Shown here one piece after another: positions 35,417 to 43,733 of a stretch of 45,734 nt of DNA (the stretch's first letter is position 1; each line of letters starts with the position of its first letter). The stretch is from positions 1 to 45,734 of the forward strand of contig DISF01000011.1 in NCBI GenBank assembly GCA_002421985.1, written 5' to 3'. Source of the DNA: Roseovarius sp. UBA6217 (lineage in GTDB: Bacteria; Pseudomonadota; Alphaproteobacteria; Rhodobacterales; Rhodobacteraceae). The notes below the pieces were generated by a model. The model searched no databases. It worked only from the letters and a program-made list of their open reading frames with translations, and was not told the DNA's origin. A program made the position numbers and the translations under genes.

Positions 35417-35947
35417 TCATTTGATGCAAGATGAGAGAGCCGTGTTCGGTGTGGAACCACCCGAAAACTGGTCGAGATCGGCGCAGAGGAGATCGACAAG
35501 CCCGCGCGCGGCGGCGCGCAGCCCCTCCGCAGCATCCTGGCCAAGCCTGTCACCGATCCGTTTGGACAGAGCCGCAGGCACCTCTGCCGCGCGGGTTCGC
35601 AGAGCCTCGCCCTCAGCAGTCAGATGCACCACAACGCATCTTTCGTCTGTCCCGTCGCGGGTGCGGGTGAGCAGCCCGAGTTTCTGCATCCGCTTCAGCA
35701 TCGGGGTCATCGTGCCGCTGTCGATATAAAGCCGCCGCGCAAGGGTGCCAACATGAACCGGCCCCTCGTTCCACAGGACAAGCATGACCAGATATTGCGA
35801 ATATGTCAGTCCGAGCGGTGCCAGAAGTGGACGGTAAACGCGCCCCAACAGATTGGACGCGGCGTAGAGCGGAAAGCACAGCTGATTGTCCAGAGAAAGA
35901 AGACCGGACGGGTCGCCTGTGTGATCGCCTGTCTCAATCTCACCCAT
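35417..35947 (-). CDS. OhrR-like MarR-family redox regulator
   Basis: This 176-residue winged-helix repressor begins its core with DNQLCFPLYAASNLLGRVYRP. The cysteine at residue 24 is in the position of the reactive cysteine of OhrR proteins, with conserved tyrosines nearby. The DNA-binding part has LTYSQYLVMLVLWNEGPVHVG, a recognition helix around SGTMTPMLKRMQKLGLL and a wing at RTRDGTDERCVVVHLT. OhrR proteins release DNA when that cysteine is oxidised by organic hydroperoxides. It is 16 bp upstream of the GST gene in the same operon and probably regulates that operon. The start (MGEIETG) has GGAG nine bases upstream; a longer start 150 bp earlier would add non-family sequence. Confidence 0.87.
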   Translation of the reverse strand: MGEIETGDHTGDPSGLLSLDNQLCFPLYAASNLLGRVYRPLLAPLGLTYSQYLVMLVLWNEGPVHVGTLARRLYIDSGTMTPMLKRMQKLGLLTRTRDGTDERCVVVHLTAEGEALRTRAAEVPAALSKRIGDRLGQDAAEGLRAAARGLVDLLCADLDQFSGGSTPNTALSSCIK

Positions 35948-36112
35948 CGTCACAGGCTCCGTTGGGCCGCGGGCGGGCAAGCCGCAATCTGCCGGAGACG
36001 CGAAGAACCTGTAACGGGCGTCGCCTTGCCGGGGGCGGTTATTCCTCTCAATGCAACAGCCTTCTTCATCAGTCCCCCGTGAAAAGTTGCGGTCCATATC
36101 CGGCCTTGTTGA

Positions 36113-36140
36113 CAGATAGGGTAACGAATTTACTTGGCAA
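36113..36140 (-). promoter_or_regulatory. Candidate promoter of the ohrR-like operon
   Basis: TTGCCA and TATCTG on the minus strand are spaced by 16 bases. The -35 box lies inside the dyad at 36128-36146, as expected for autorepression. The leader would be about 160 nt. Confidence 0.3.
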
Positions 36141-36146
36141 GCAAAT
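36128..36146. promoter_or_regulatory. MarR/OhrR-type operator candidate
   Basis: ATTTACTTG-G-CAAGCAAAT is a 9-1-9 dyad with one mismatch, lying in the 401-bp divergent spacer (35948-36348) between the OhrR-like operon and the cupin gene. The half-site CAAGCAAAT recurs exactly at 36238-36246, closer to the cupin gene. The rest of the spacer holds no recognisable gene. Confidence 0.55.
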
Positions 36147-36348
36147 ATTTCGGGAACTAAAGATCAAGATGCAGTTGATCCACTGCTCCGTCCGATTTGC
36201 TCATAGCCGCTCTCGCACCGGCCGGATGGCACGCGGACAAGCAAATAACCTTGTCATCACAAGAGCCGCGCCTAGTTACTGGCGACAAAGACAATCAACC
36301 AGACAAAAGCCCTTGCCGGGTGCGTGAGGGCTGAAAGGATTGTAAGCC

Positions 36349-37017
36349 GTGGAACTTAATGCTGATTTCTCGCAACGGGTCGTTGTTCATTCGGACAGGA
36401 TCGGCTGGCAGCCCTCGCCGATGGCGGGCGTGGACAGGCGCATGCTGGACCGGATCGGCGATGAGGTGGCGCGGGCCACGACCATCGTGCGCTATGCGCC
36501 GGGCAGCCAGTTTTCTGCGCACACCCACACCGGCGGCGAGGAATTTATCGTGCTGGACGGTGTTTTTCAGGACGAGCATGGCGATTATCCTGCGGGGACC
36601 TGTGTGCGCAATCCTCCCACGACCTCGCACAGGCCGGGATCGGAGGCGGGATGCACGATCTTCGTGAAGCTGTGGCAGTTCGACCTGGCCGACCGCACCC
36701 AGTTCCACAAGAATATGGAGGCCGGGCTTGGTGACGCAAAAGATGGCGTTGCAACGGCACTCCTGCACCGGGACACACGCGAAACGGTGACCTACAGCAA
36801 GCTCGAGGCAGGTGCGGTCCTGACCTCGCAGGCAGAAGGCGGAACAGAGATTCTGGTCATCGACGGTTCGGTCGCGATAGACGATGATATCCTCGAACGG
36901 CACGCCTGGCTGCGCTTGCCCGATGGTGCGCCTCTGACGGCCAAAGCGGGCCATCAGGGGGCCAGGATCTGGATGAAAACAGGTCATCTGCGTCATGCCA
37001 AGGCCCCTGTGATCTGA
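36349..37017 (+). CDS. ChrR-like cupin protein
   Basis: This 222-residue protein has two cupin-like halves. The first holds the metal-site pattern FSAHTHTGGEEFIVLDG and GTCVRNPPTTSHRPGSE (about residues 60-102) with His, Glu and His ligands as in the ChrR anti-sigma cupin domain. The N-terminal zinc-finger domain of ChrR that binds the sigma factor is absent, so it is probably not an anti-sigma factor. The second half (TEILVIDGSVAIDDDIL) lacks the histidines. The start is GTG, ten bases after AAAGGA. It is divergent to the OhrR-like operon and upstream of an amine oxidase on the same strand. A sensing or dioxygenase role for reactive species is possible but unproven. Confidence 0.82.
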   Translation: MELNADFSQRVVVHSDRIGWQPSPMAGVDRRMLDRIGDEVARATTIVRYAPGSQFSAHTHTGGEEFIVLDGVFQDEHGDYPAGTCVRNPPTTSHRPGSEAGCTIFVKLWQFDLADRTQFHKNMEAGLGDAKDGVATALLHRDTRETVTYSKLEAGAVLTSQAEGGTEILVIDGSVAIDDDILERHAWLRLPDGAPLTAKAGHQGARIWMKTGHLRHAKAPVI

Positions 37018-37085
37018 ACGCCGCAATCAAATCTTAGAGCCTTTCGGGCACTGAAACGTTGGCCAGTCTTACACAAGGGCGGGCG

Positions 37086-37103
37086 CAGATCATATCTGAT
37101 CTG
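37086..37103. promoter_or_regulatory. Inverted repeat upstream of the amine oxidase
   Basis: CAGATCA-TATC-TGATCTG is a perfect 7-4-7 repeat, 27 bp before the ATG, in the 113-bp gap after the cupin gene. It may be an operator, or a hairpin in the leader affecting translation. Confidence 0.38.
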
Positions 37104-37130
37104 TATGCCCCGCCGGGGGCAATTTGAACC

Positions 37131-38192
37131 ATGTATACCCAAACCCTTATCATCGGCGGCGGACTTTCGGGATTGAGCCTTGCTGCAAGGCTTGCCGCCG
37201 AAGGCCGCGATTTCCGTCTGGTCGAGGCCCGGGACAGATGGGGCGGGCGTATCCTCACGCAACGGTCTGGTGAGGGTGCCTTTGACCTCGGCCCGTCATG
37301 GTTCTGGCCCGGCCAACCGCGTATGGCCGCGCTTGTCGACCGGTTGGGGCTGACACGATTTGATCAGGTCTATGAGGGTGATCTCATCTTTGAAGATCAG
37401 ACAGGTCATGTCCAGCGCGGGCGAGGCTTCGCCTCGATGCAGGGGTCCTGGCGGGTGCGCGGCGGGCTTGGCCGTCTGATCGAGGCGTTGCTGGGCGACA
37501 TTCCGCAGGACAGGCTGCATTCGTCAACACCTGTCGAGACGCTGCACAAGACCGCAACCGGTATCACGGCCCGCGCGCATATGGATACGGAAATCGAGGC
37601 GCAGCAGGTTGTCCTCGCCTTGCCCCCGCGCATCGCTGCGCGGCTGTCCTGTTTTCCGGCGCTTCCGGACCATGTGATCGCCACGATGGAGCGCGTTCCG
37701 ACATGGATGGCCGGGCAGGCGAAAGCCGTCGCCATTTACGATCGGCCTTTCTGGCGCGAAGCCGGGTTGTCAGGGGATGCAATGAGCCGCTTTGGCCCGA
37801 TGGTCGAATGTCACGATGCAAGCCCGGCCGAAGGCGGGCCCTATGCCATATTCGGCTTTATCGGCGTATCCCCGGCAAACAGGCATGATGAAAAGGCCCT
37901 TCGCGAGCAGATCTGCGCGCAGTTGTCCCGGCTCTTTGGCCCCGAAGCATCCGAGCCAAAGAACCTTTTTCTCAAGGACTGGGCGGCCGATCCGTTCACG
38001 GCAACCGAGCTTGATCATCGGCCTGTTCATGCGCACCCCGACTACGGTCTCCCGCACGTTCTGTCCCGGCTCTGGGGTAATGCGTTGATCCTCTCCGGCA
38101 CCGAGGTCGCACCGACATTCGGCGGCTTTCTCGAAGGCGCGCTTGAGGCCGCGGAACGCGCCTATGTCACACTCAATCGAAACGGCGATTGA
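37131..38192 (+). CDS. Flavin amine oxidase (monoamine-oxidase-like)
   Basis: This 353-residue FAD enzyme has the N-terminal dinucleotide motif IIGGGLSGLSLAARLAAEG, the ED-type ribose contact LVEARDRWGGRI and the substrate-side motif FDLGPSWFWPGQPR (about residues 50-63). The C-terminal FAD block is LILSGTEVAPTFGGFLEGALEAAERA (about 320-345). It is about 100 residues shorter than typical monoamine oxidases, so part of the substrate domain is reduced. No signal peptide is seen. The last codons fall within a perfect 15-bp hairpin that continues past the stop. Its substrate is unknown. Confidence 0.87.
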   Translation: MYTQTLIIGGGLSGLSLAARLAAEGRDFRLVEARDRWGGRILTQRSGEGAFDLGPSWFWPGQPRMAALVDRLGLTRFDQVYEGDLIFEDQTGHVQRGRGFASMQGSWRVRGGLGRLIEALLGDIPQDRLHSSTPVETLHKTATGITARAHMDTEIEAQQVVLALPPRIAARLSCFPALPDHVIATMERVPTWMAGQAKAVAIYDRPFWREAGLSGDAMSRFGPMVECHDASPAEGGPYAIFGFIGVSPANRHDEKALREQICAQLSRLFGPEASEPKNLFLKDWAADPFTATELDHRPVHAHPDYGLPHVLSRLWGNALILSGTEVAPTFGGFLEGALEAAERAYVTLNRNGD

Positions 38193-38201
38193 GTGTGACA
38201 T
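38164..38201. terminator. Perfect hairpin 1 at the amine-oxidase stop
   Basis: TGTCACACTCAATCG and its exact complement form a 15-bp stem (16 with a flanking A-T pair) around an AAACGG loop. The stem spans the last codons and the TGA stop of the amine oxidase. Confidence 0.7.
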
Positions 38202-38203
38202 GA

Positions 38204-38241
38204 CGGCGTTCACCAGTGCAGTGCCGCACTGGTGAACGCCG
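38204..38241. terminator. Perfect hairpin 2 in the convergent gap
   Basis: GGCGTTCACCAGTGC and its exact complement form a 15-bp stem (16 with the flanking C-G pair) around an AGTGCC loop. It lies 24 bp before the RND permease stop on the other strand. A small GCTGC/GCAGC hairpin follows at 38241-38254. No T-run is present. Confidence 0.75.
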
Positions 38242-38265
38242 CTGCGCACGCAGCATGATTTCGGA

Positions 38266-41200
38266 TCAGCCTGCCACCTCTGCGCTCTCCTCTGCCATGT
38301 CTTGTTTCGGAGGCGTGATCCGGAAAAAGAGCGCATAAAGCACCGGAACGGCGATCAGCGTCAGAATCGAGGCGAAGGCAAGGCCGCCCATGATTGTGAC
38401 TGCCATTGACGCAAAAAACGCATCAGGCAAGAGCGGAATCATCCCGAAAATCGTTGTCCCCGCTGCAAGCACAACAGGGCGCAGACGGCTGACCGAGCCA
38501 TCAACGATTGCTTTATAATCGGGCACCCCGTCCGCGCGCTGAAGGTCGATTTCTTCGACGAGAACAATGGCGTTCTTCATCAGCATCCCCGAAAGCGACA
38601 GGAACCCGAGAAGTGCCGTGAAGGTGAAGGGCAGGCCCGTAAACAAGAGGCCCAGAACCATACCCGTCACCGACATCGGCACAACCAGCCACAGGATCAG
38701 CGGTTGCCGGACCTTGTTGAACATCAGGATCGAGATTGTCAGCATGACCAGAAAGCCCAGGGGAAGCTGCTTGCCGAGACTTTCCTGCGCATCTCCGGCG
38801 CTTTCGAATTCGCCACCCCATTCCATCGTATAACCGTCAGGAAGCGGAATCGCCTCGATATCGGCCCGAACACTGCGAAAGGCTTCGTCTGCTGTCAAAT
38901 CACCGCGAGAACCTCCGAGGGCCGTGATGGTTCGCTCCCGGTCGCGCCGGTGAATGAGCGCCTCGACAAGGCGCGTTTCGAAACTTTCCACAAGATTGGC
39001 CATTGGAACGTAAGACCCGGCCCCGTCGGACCACACAGACAGATCACGAAGGCGGTCAACGCCATCGCGTTCGCTCTCGGGGAGGCGGAGATGGATCGGG
39101 ATCACCTCGTCGTCCTCGCGCAATTCACCAACGCGCAAACCGGATGTCCCGTAGCGGATCGTGTCCGCGATCGCTCCGCGCGTTGCACCGGCCACACGCA
39201 TCCGCGACTCATTGACGATAGGTTCGACAAGAATCTCCCGCTGGCGCCAATCGGTGCGCGGATTGGTAATCGTTCCGGCATCCTCGTAAATCCGCACGGC
39301 GTCATCCGCAAGCTGGCGCAAGATGACCGGATCAGGCCCCGAAAAACGAACCGCCACATCGGCACCGGCAGGCGGTCCGAACACGATTTCTTCGACGCGG
39401 ATAAGAGCATGGGGGAATTCGGTGGGCAAATCCCTGTTCAGACGCGTTGCGATGGCTGGAATGGCCTCGGCATTGTCGACCCGCACAATAAGCTGGCCGT
39501 AACTGGCATCTGCCTGCTCGGGATTGTAGGTCAGCATGAAGCGGCTTGCGCCACGCCCCACAAGCGTTGTCACATCCGTCACGTTGTCCTCGGCCAGAAG
39601 CATTTGCTCGAGCCGCCTCATTTCCTCATCGGTAACGTTGATATCTGTCCCCTGTGGCATCTGGACCTCGACGTAGAAGAGCGGCGTGTTCGATGCCGGG
39701 AAAAAGGCCTGCTTGACCTGCCCGAAGGCCATCACGGACCAGACGGTAATACCCACGATTGCAAGCACGACAATGACCCTGGACCGCAAAGCCAGCCAGA
39801 GGAAACTGCGGTAGACGCCATAGAACGCCCCTTTGTAGGGATCGTCCGAGATCTCTTTCGGCGCGCGAAGCAGCAGCTTGCCGAGATAGGGCGTGACGGA
39901 AACGGCGAGCGCCCAACTCATCAACAGCGAGATCGCGATGACCGCAAAAAGCGAGAACAGGAATTCGCCGGTCGCATCAGGCGACAAGCCGATACCAGAA
40001 AAAGCCATGATCCCGATCACGGTCGCGCCCAGCAAGGGGATCGACGTGGCGGTTTCGGTCTCTGCCGCCGCGTCTTCCGCCTTCTTTCCGCGCGCCATCC
40101 CGATGACCATGCCCTCGGTGATGACGATGGCGTTATCGACAAGCATTCCCATGGCGATGATCAGCGCGCCAAGACTGATCCGTTCCATCTGTATGCCAAA
40201 GATCGACATGAAGAACAGCGTCGAAAAGACGGTCAGCCCGAGGGTAATCCCCACCACCAGGCCCGCGCGCCAGCCCATGGTCAGCATCAGCGCGGCGACC
40301 ACGATACCGACCGACTGTGCGAGACTGACCAGAAAGCTTGAAACGGCCTCGTCCACGACGGCGTGCTGTTCGTAGATCGGAATGACCTCCACTCCGTCCG
40401 GCAACGCGGCCTTGAGCTGCTCCAGACGGGCGGAAACCGCCTTGCCGACCTCGACCACGTTTCGGTCTGTCAGTGCCGACACGCCCAGCGTAAAGGCCGG
40501 GGTTCCGTTCTGGCGAATGACCTGGCTGGGCTGTTCCGCCCTGTCGCGTGTCACCCGGGCGATGTCTTGGACAGCAATCTGGCCAACCTCTCCTGCCACG
40601 CCGAGCCGAAGCGCCTCGATCCCCTCGGGGCTGACATAGCCCGGCGGAACCGACAGGCCGATCCTTGCGGGCCCCTCGGTAATCTCGCCGTTTTCGAATA
40701 CCTGATTTTCGTCGGCGAGAAGGCTCAGGATCTGGTTCGGCGGAAAGCCCAGTCCGGTAAGGCGTGAAGACGGGACCGAAATGTTGATGACCTCTTCGGC
40801 GAGACCCTGAACCTCGACCTTGGCAACGCCATCGACAGTGACCAGCCCTCGCCGCAGTTTCGTAGCCAGATCGCGCTGCTCCACCGGGCTCAAACCTTCG
40901 GTCGTCACCGCATAGAACATGCCGTAAACGTCGCCGAAATCATCGTTGATGATGGGTGGGCGCGCCCCTGCGGGAAGCTCCCCCGCAATGTCGCTGATGC
41001 GGCGGCGCATCTCGTCCCAGACCTGCGGGATCTCATCCGGGCCATAGGTCATCTCGATTTCAACGGTGATCTGGGCCATGCCCGGCATGGACTTTGATTC
41101 AACCCGGTCAAGCTGTTTCATCTGCTGCAATGCGTCTTCGACGACGTCGGCGACCTCCCCTTCAACCTCCAGGGCCGTGGCACCCGGGTAAGGCACGAAG

Positions 41201-41346
41201 ACAAGGGCCGTTTTGAGGGTAAAGCTGGGGTCTTCGAGGCGGCCAACCGTATTCAGCCCCCAATAGCCACCGACAACGCAGAAGATGATGACAAGCCAAG
41301 CCGCCACAGGACGGTTGATGCTCGCACGTGAGATACTGAATGCCAT
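38266..41346 (-). CDS. RND efflux permease (AcrB/HAE1-type)
   Basis: This 1026-residue inner-membrane proton-driven pump has twelve predicted membrane helices and two large periplasmic loops. Hallmarks are the N-terminal INRPVAAWLVIIFCVVGGYW, the porter segment PYPGATALEVEGEVADVVED, the TM4 aspartate in GMLVDNAIVITEG (about residue 395) and the second-half LSGMLMKNAIVLVEEIDLQR. It follows the adaptor gene by 30 bp. No outer-membrane partner is encoded nearby, so it likely uses one encoded elsewhere. Substrate class is not predictable. The tail is acidic (KQDMAEESAEVAG). Confidence 0.95.
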   Translation of the reverse strand: MAFSISRASINRPVAAWLVIIFCVVGGYWGLNTVGRLEDPSFTLKTALVFVPYPGATALEVEGEVADVVEDALQQMKQLDRVESKSMPGMAQITVEIEMTYGPDEIPQVWDEMRRRISDIAGELPAGARPPIINDDFGDVYGMFYAVTTEGLSPVEQRDLATKLRRGLVTVDGVAKVEVQGLAEEVINISVPSSRLTGLGFPPNQILSLLADENQVFENGEITEGPARIGLSVPPGYVSPEGIEALRLGVAGEVGQIAVQDIARVTRDRAEQPSQVIRQNGTPAFTLGVSALTDRNVVEVGKAVSARLEQLKAALPDGVEVIPIYEQHAVVDEAVSSFLVSLAQSVGIVVAALMLTMGWRAGLVVGITLGLTVFSTLFFMSIFGIQMERISLGALIIAMGMLVDNAIVITEGMVIGMARGKKAEDAAAETETATSIPLLGATVIGIMAFSGIGLSPDATGEFLFSLFAVIAISLLMSWALAVSVTPYLGKLLLRAPKEISDDPYKGAFYGVYRSFLWLALRSRVIVVLAIVGITVWSVMAFGQVKQAFFPASNTPLFYVEVQMPQGTDINVTDEEMRRLEQMLLAEDNVTDVTTLVGRGASRFMLTYNPEQADASYGQLIVRVDNAEAIPAIATRLNRDLPTEFPHALIRVEEIVFGPPAGADVAVRFSGPDPVILRQLADDAVRIYEDAGTITNPRTDWRQREILVEPIVNESRMRVAGATRGAIADTIRYGTSGLRVGELREDDEVIPIHLRLPESERDGVDRLRDLSVWSDGAGSYVPMANLVESFETRLVEALIHRRDRERTITALGGSRGDLTADEAFRSVRADIEAIPLPDGYTMEWGGEFESAGDAQESLGKQLPLGFLVMLTISILMFNKVRQPLILWLVVPMSVTGMVLGLLFTGLPFTFTALLGFLSLSGMLMKNAIVLVEEIDLQRADGVPDYKAIVDGSVSRLRPVVLAAGTTIFGMIPLLPDAFFASMAVTIMGGLAFASILTLIAVPVLYALFFRITPPKQDMAEESAEVAG

Positions 41347-41376
41347 GGGTGTATACGTGTCCTTCAGAATGCGGGA

Positions 41377-42525
41377 TCAGAGGCCGGAAACAGTCACTGA
41401 CTGATTGTCTCTGAGCCGCCACCAACCGCCGGAAACGACCAACTCGTCGCCTTCCAGTCCTTCCACAACGACGATCTCGTCATCGACCGGAAGTCCCAGC
41501 CGGACCGTCCTGCGCGTGACCTGGCCGGATGCTTCATCATAGACCCAGACGGAGGGAGCGGTTCGGCTCGTCGTGTCCACCGCCGAAACCGGAACAATGA
41601 CGGATTGTCGGCGATTCTCCGCAGTTGTGATCGCGATACGCACATCCGCCGTCATTCCGGGCAAGAGGCGCGGATCGACATCACCTGTGATCGCAAATTC
41701 CACATCGTAGGTCTGCGCAGTCGCATCGGCATCGGTCGCGAACGAGCGCAGGACGAGCGGCGCGGTGTAGCCCGGCACTGCGGAAAAAGTCGCGTCGATA
41801 TCGAACGCGTCAGGCGACGACCGTGCAATCGCCGCAAGTTCTTCCGGCAGGGAAATCATGATCCGCATCTCGCTGACATCCTGCAGGCGCGCCACTGGCG
41901 CGGCCGAGGTAACGTTGACGTATTCCTCGACGAAGGTGCGCGCGACGATCGCATCGAAAGGCGCTACGATCCGGGTCTGTGACAGCTGCCGCTGGGCCTC
42001 GCGAAGCGCGACGTCTGCTTCTGCGAACTGGGCGCGCGCCGTATCGAGGCGCGAATCGGCTGCGACCCCACGCTCGGCGAGACTTGCCGCGCGCTCAAAC
42101 TCGGATTTCGCAAGGTCAAAGGACGCCTGAGCCCGATCTACGGCAAGATTGAAATCGGCTTGATCGAGTTCCGCAATCATGTCGCCCTCGCGAATTCTGT
42201 CGCCCGCCTCGACAGCGATGGAAAAAATCTGTCCGGCGACCTGAAAAGCAATGTCCACCGTGCGGGCCGGTTCGACCCGGCCGGCTACGGCGCGGGATTG
42301 ATCCACCACGCGGCTGGCCGCACGGGTCACTTCGACCGTGACCGGTTGATCGTATTCGGCAGTTTTCCTTGCGTCTGCCCCGGATTCCCCGCCATCCGTT
42401 TCCGTCTGGGCGAATACATCCGTCAGAGACCCAGGAAGGAACGGAACAACCAAGGCCGCGGCGGCTGCCAGCACAATGACCGAAGCGATCCGTTTCCACC
42501 GTCGGTTCTTTTCATTAGAGTTCAT
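41377..42525 (-). CDS. RND periplasmic adaptor (membrane-fusion protein)
   Basis: This 382-residue adaptor has an N-terminal membrane anchor or uncleaved signal (IASVIVLAAAAALVVPF). Its lipoyl halves include VDIAFQVAGQIFSIAVEAGD and QTRIVAPFDAIVARTFV. A helical hairpin (RAQASFDLAKSEFERAASLAERG) lies between them. Beta-barrel and membrane-proximal domains follow (LLPGMTADVRIAITTAENR). The ATG at 42525 lies inside the end of tetR and overlaps it by 11 bp; a TTG codon just before it is less likely. It should connect the RND permease at 38266-41346 to an outer-membrane channel. Confidence 0.93.
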   Translation of the reverse strand: MNSNEKNRRWKRIASVIVLAAAAALVVPFLPGSLTDVFAQTETDGGESGADARKTAEYDQPVTVEVTRAASRVVDQSRAVAGRVEPARTVDIAFQVAGQIFSIAVEAGDRIREGDMIAELDQADFNLAVDRAQASFDLAKSEFERAASLAERGVAADSRLDTARAQFAEADVALREAQRQLSQTRIVAPFDAIVARTFVEEYVNVTSAAPVARLQDVSEMRIMISLPEELAAIARSSPDAFDIDATFSAVPGYTAPLVLRSFATDADATAQTYDVEFAITGDVDPRLLPGMTADVRIAITTAENRRQSVIVPVSAVDTTSRTAPSVWVYDEASGQVTRRTVRLGLPVDDEIVVVEGLEGDELVVSGGWWRLRDNQSVTVSGL

Positions 42526-43141
42526 CAATCATTGTCCTTAGTCGTTCGATGACACGTTCTGTAATATCCGCGCCTCCGTCCGGAAGGCTCAGAAGCCTTT
42601 GGAACCGCAGCCCCTGGATCGCCAGGAAAGCAATCATGGCGGCCGGGGCGTCGTTCGTATCGGCCAGGATACGCTCAAGGTCGCCGGTCAGTTCAGTCCG
42701 CAGCGGATCGAGCAGCGGCGGATCCGATGCGGCGGCGGCGAGTATTGCCATGGACAGGTCATCCCCCACGTCTTTGGGCTGCAAAACTGTCTCCAGGTGC
42801 CCGCACAGGGTGCGCGCCGGATGACGCTCCGGCACTTTTTCGAAGAATTCCCGGTGCGCGGCGAGCATCTGATCCAAAAGCCCGGAAAGCAAAGCCCTCT
42901 TCGTCGGAAAGTTGTAAAGTACGCCGCCCTTGCTTAGGCCCGATTCTTTTGCGACTGCCTCGATCGTTATGTTTCCGGCGCCCTCACGCACAGCGATAGT
43001 GCGCGCCGCCTCGAGAATTCTCGCAGACGCGTTTCTGGATCCCGCTGGCTGGCTTCGGTCATTCACAACTATACCGTCCGGTCGGCCTGGATTTCGATTG
43101 GAGGTAGTGCCCGCCTGCCTGAAGGTCAAGGGTTTGGTCAT
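42515..43141 (-). CDS. TetR-family repressor of the efflux operon
   Basis: This 208-residue regulator has a helix-turn-helix at about residues 34-80 (ARILEAARTIAVREGAGNIT, then IEAVAKESGLSKGGVLYNFP and TKRALLSGLL) and a ligand-binding C-terminal domain. It begins MTKPLTFRQAG with GGAGGG just upstream. A later GTG (VNDRSQPAG) is an alternative start, because the first 25 residues are not family-like. It is the first gene of the tetR-adaptor-RND operon, and the 38-bp palindrome upstream is its likely operator. De-repression by a pump substrate is the usual model. Confidence 0.87.
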   Translation of the reverse strand: MTKPLTFRQAGTTSNRNPGRPDGIVVNDRSQPAGSRNASARILEAARTIAVREGAGNITIEAVAKESGLSKGGVLYNFPTKRALLSGLLDQMLAAHREFFEKVPERHPARTLCGHLETVLQPKDVGDDLSMAILAAAASDPPLLDPLRTELTGDLERILADTNDAPAAMIAFLAIQGLRFQRLLSLPDGGADITERVIERLRTMIDEL

Positions 43142-43263
43142 GTCCCTCCAAAACAGGGCGCTGCCGCGTTCGAAAAACCAGGTCGATACGGGCTTTGGCA
43201 CCTTTGCGCCAAAGTACGCCACGTGTCAAAACATAGCCCGTGTCCTGCGCAAGAATGCTCACC

Positions 43264-43301
43264 CTTTGACTATCCGTCTTGATCAAGACGGATACTCAAA
43301 G
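43264..43301. promoter_or_regulatory. Long palindromic operator upstream of tetR
   Basis: The 24-bp core at 43271-43294 is a perfect palindrome (half TATCCGTCTTGA). With one C/C mismatch on each side it extends to 38 bp with CTTTGA/TCAAAG ends. It lies 123 bp before the tetR start and after the hxlR stop. This size and symmetry fit a TetR-family operator, probably autoregulatory. Confidence 0.7.
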
Positions 43302-43335
43302 CTTGATCACCCGCGCATTTGCCGGGTTGGCACAT

Positions 43336-43686
43336 TCAGACAGTCCTCAATTCATCGTCTGCGAAAACACCCTCATCCTTCCATCGTTCCGCGATATGTC
43401 CCAGTGTGTCCAGAACGCCTCGCAGATCGTTGCCACGCGACGTCAAGCCATAGGTGACTGCGGGCGGAATTGTCTCCGCCTGTTCGCGCCAGATGACCCC
43501 GGCACCTTGAAGCATCCGCAGGCGTTCGGTCAGCATCCGGGTCGATATTCCGGGCACGGCACGTTTCAGCGCACCGAACCTTTGCGGCCCCTGATCGCTC
43601 AGGACCCAGATGATATAGGTCGTCCAAGGCCCCATGAGCAGACGCAGGATCGAGTCCATCGGGCATTGTGGCGGGGTCTTGGGCAT
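43336..43686 (-). CDS. HxlR-family transcriptional regulator
   Basis: This 116-residue single-domain winged-helix protein is a typical HxlR. A conserved N-terminal cysteine (C8, QCPMDSILRLLMGPWTTYI) is followed by FGALKRAVPGISTRMLTERLRMLQGAGVI (recognition helix) and YGLTSRGNDLRGVLDTLG at the C-terminus. Many HxlR proteins sense aldehydes, quinones or oxidants through that cysteine. It points the same way as the efflux operon, but the large palindrome lies between them, so it is probably a separate unit. The ribosome-binding site is weak. Inverted and tandem repeats directly upstream are its likely binding sites. Confidence 0.9.
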   Translation of the reverse strand: MPKTPPQCPMDSILRLLMGPWTTYIIWVLSDQGPQRFGALKRAVPGISTRMLTERLRMLQGAGVIWREQAETIPPAVTYGLTSRGNDLRGVLDTLGHIAERWKDEGVFADDELRTV

Positions 43687-43707
43687 CGGGGGCTCACGCG
43701 TCTCAAG

Positions 43708-43731
43708 ATGGGTTACTTTATGGGTTACTTT
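43708..43731. repeat. Tandem 12-bp repeat upstream of hxlR
   Basis: ATGGGTTACTTT occurs twice with no gap. The copies lie 22-45 bp upstream of the HxlR start codon, the position of promoter elements or iterated regulator sites. Confidence 0.6.
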
Positions 43732-43733
43732 TC

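Noticed and set aside
35948..36097. 50-residue N-terminal extension of the OhrR-like regulator
   Set aside because: The extension has no family similarity, contains two adjacent cysteines and many arginines, and the later ATG has a better ribosome-binding site.
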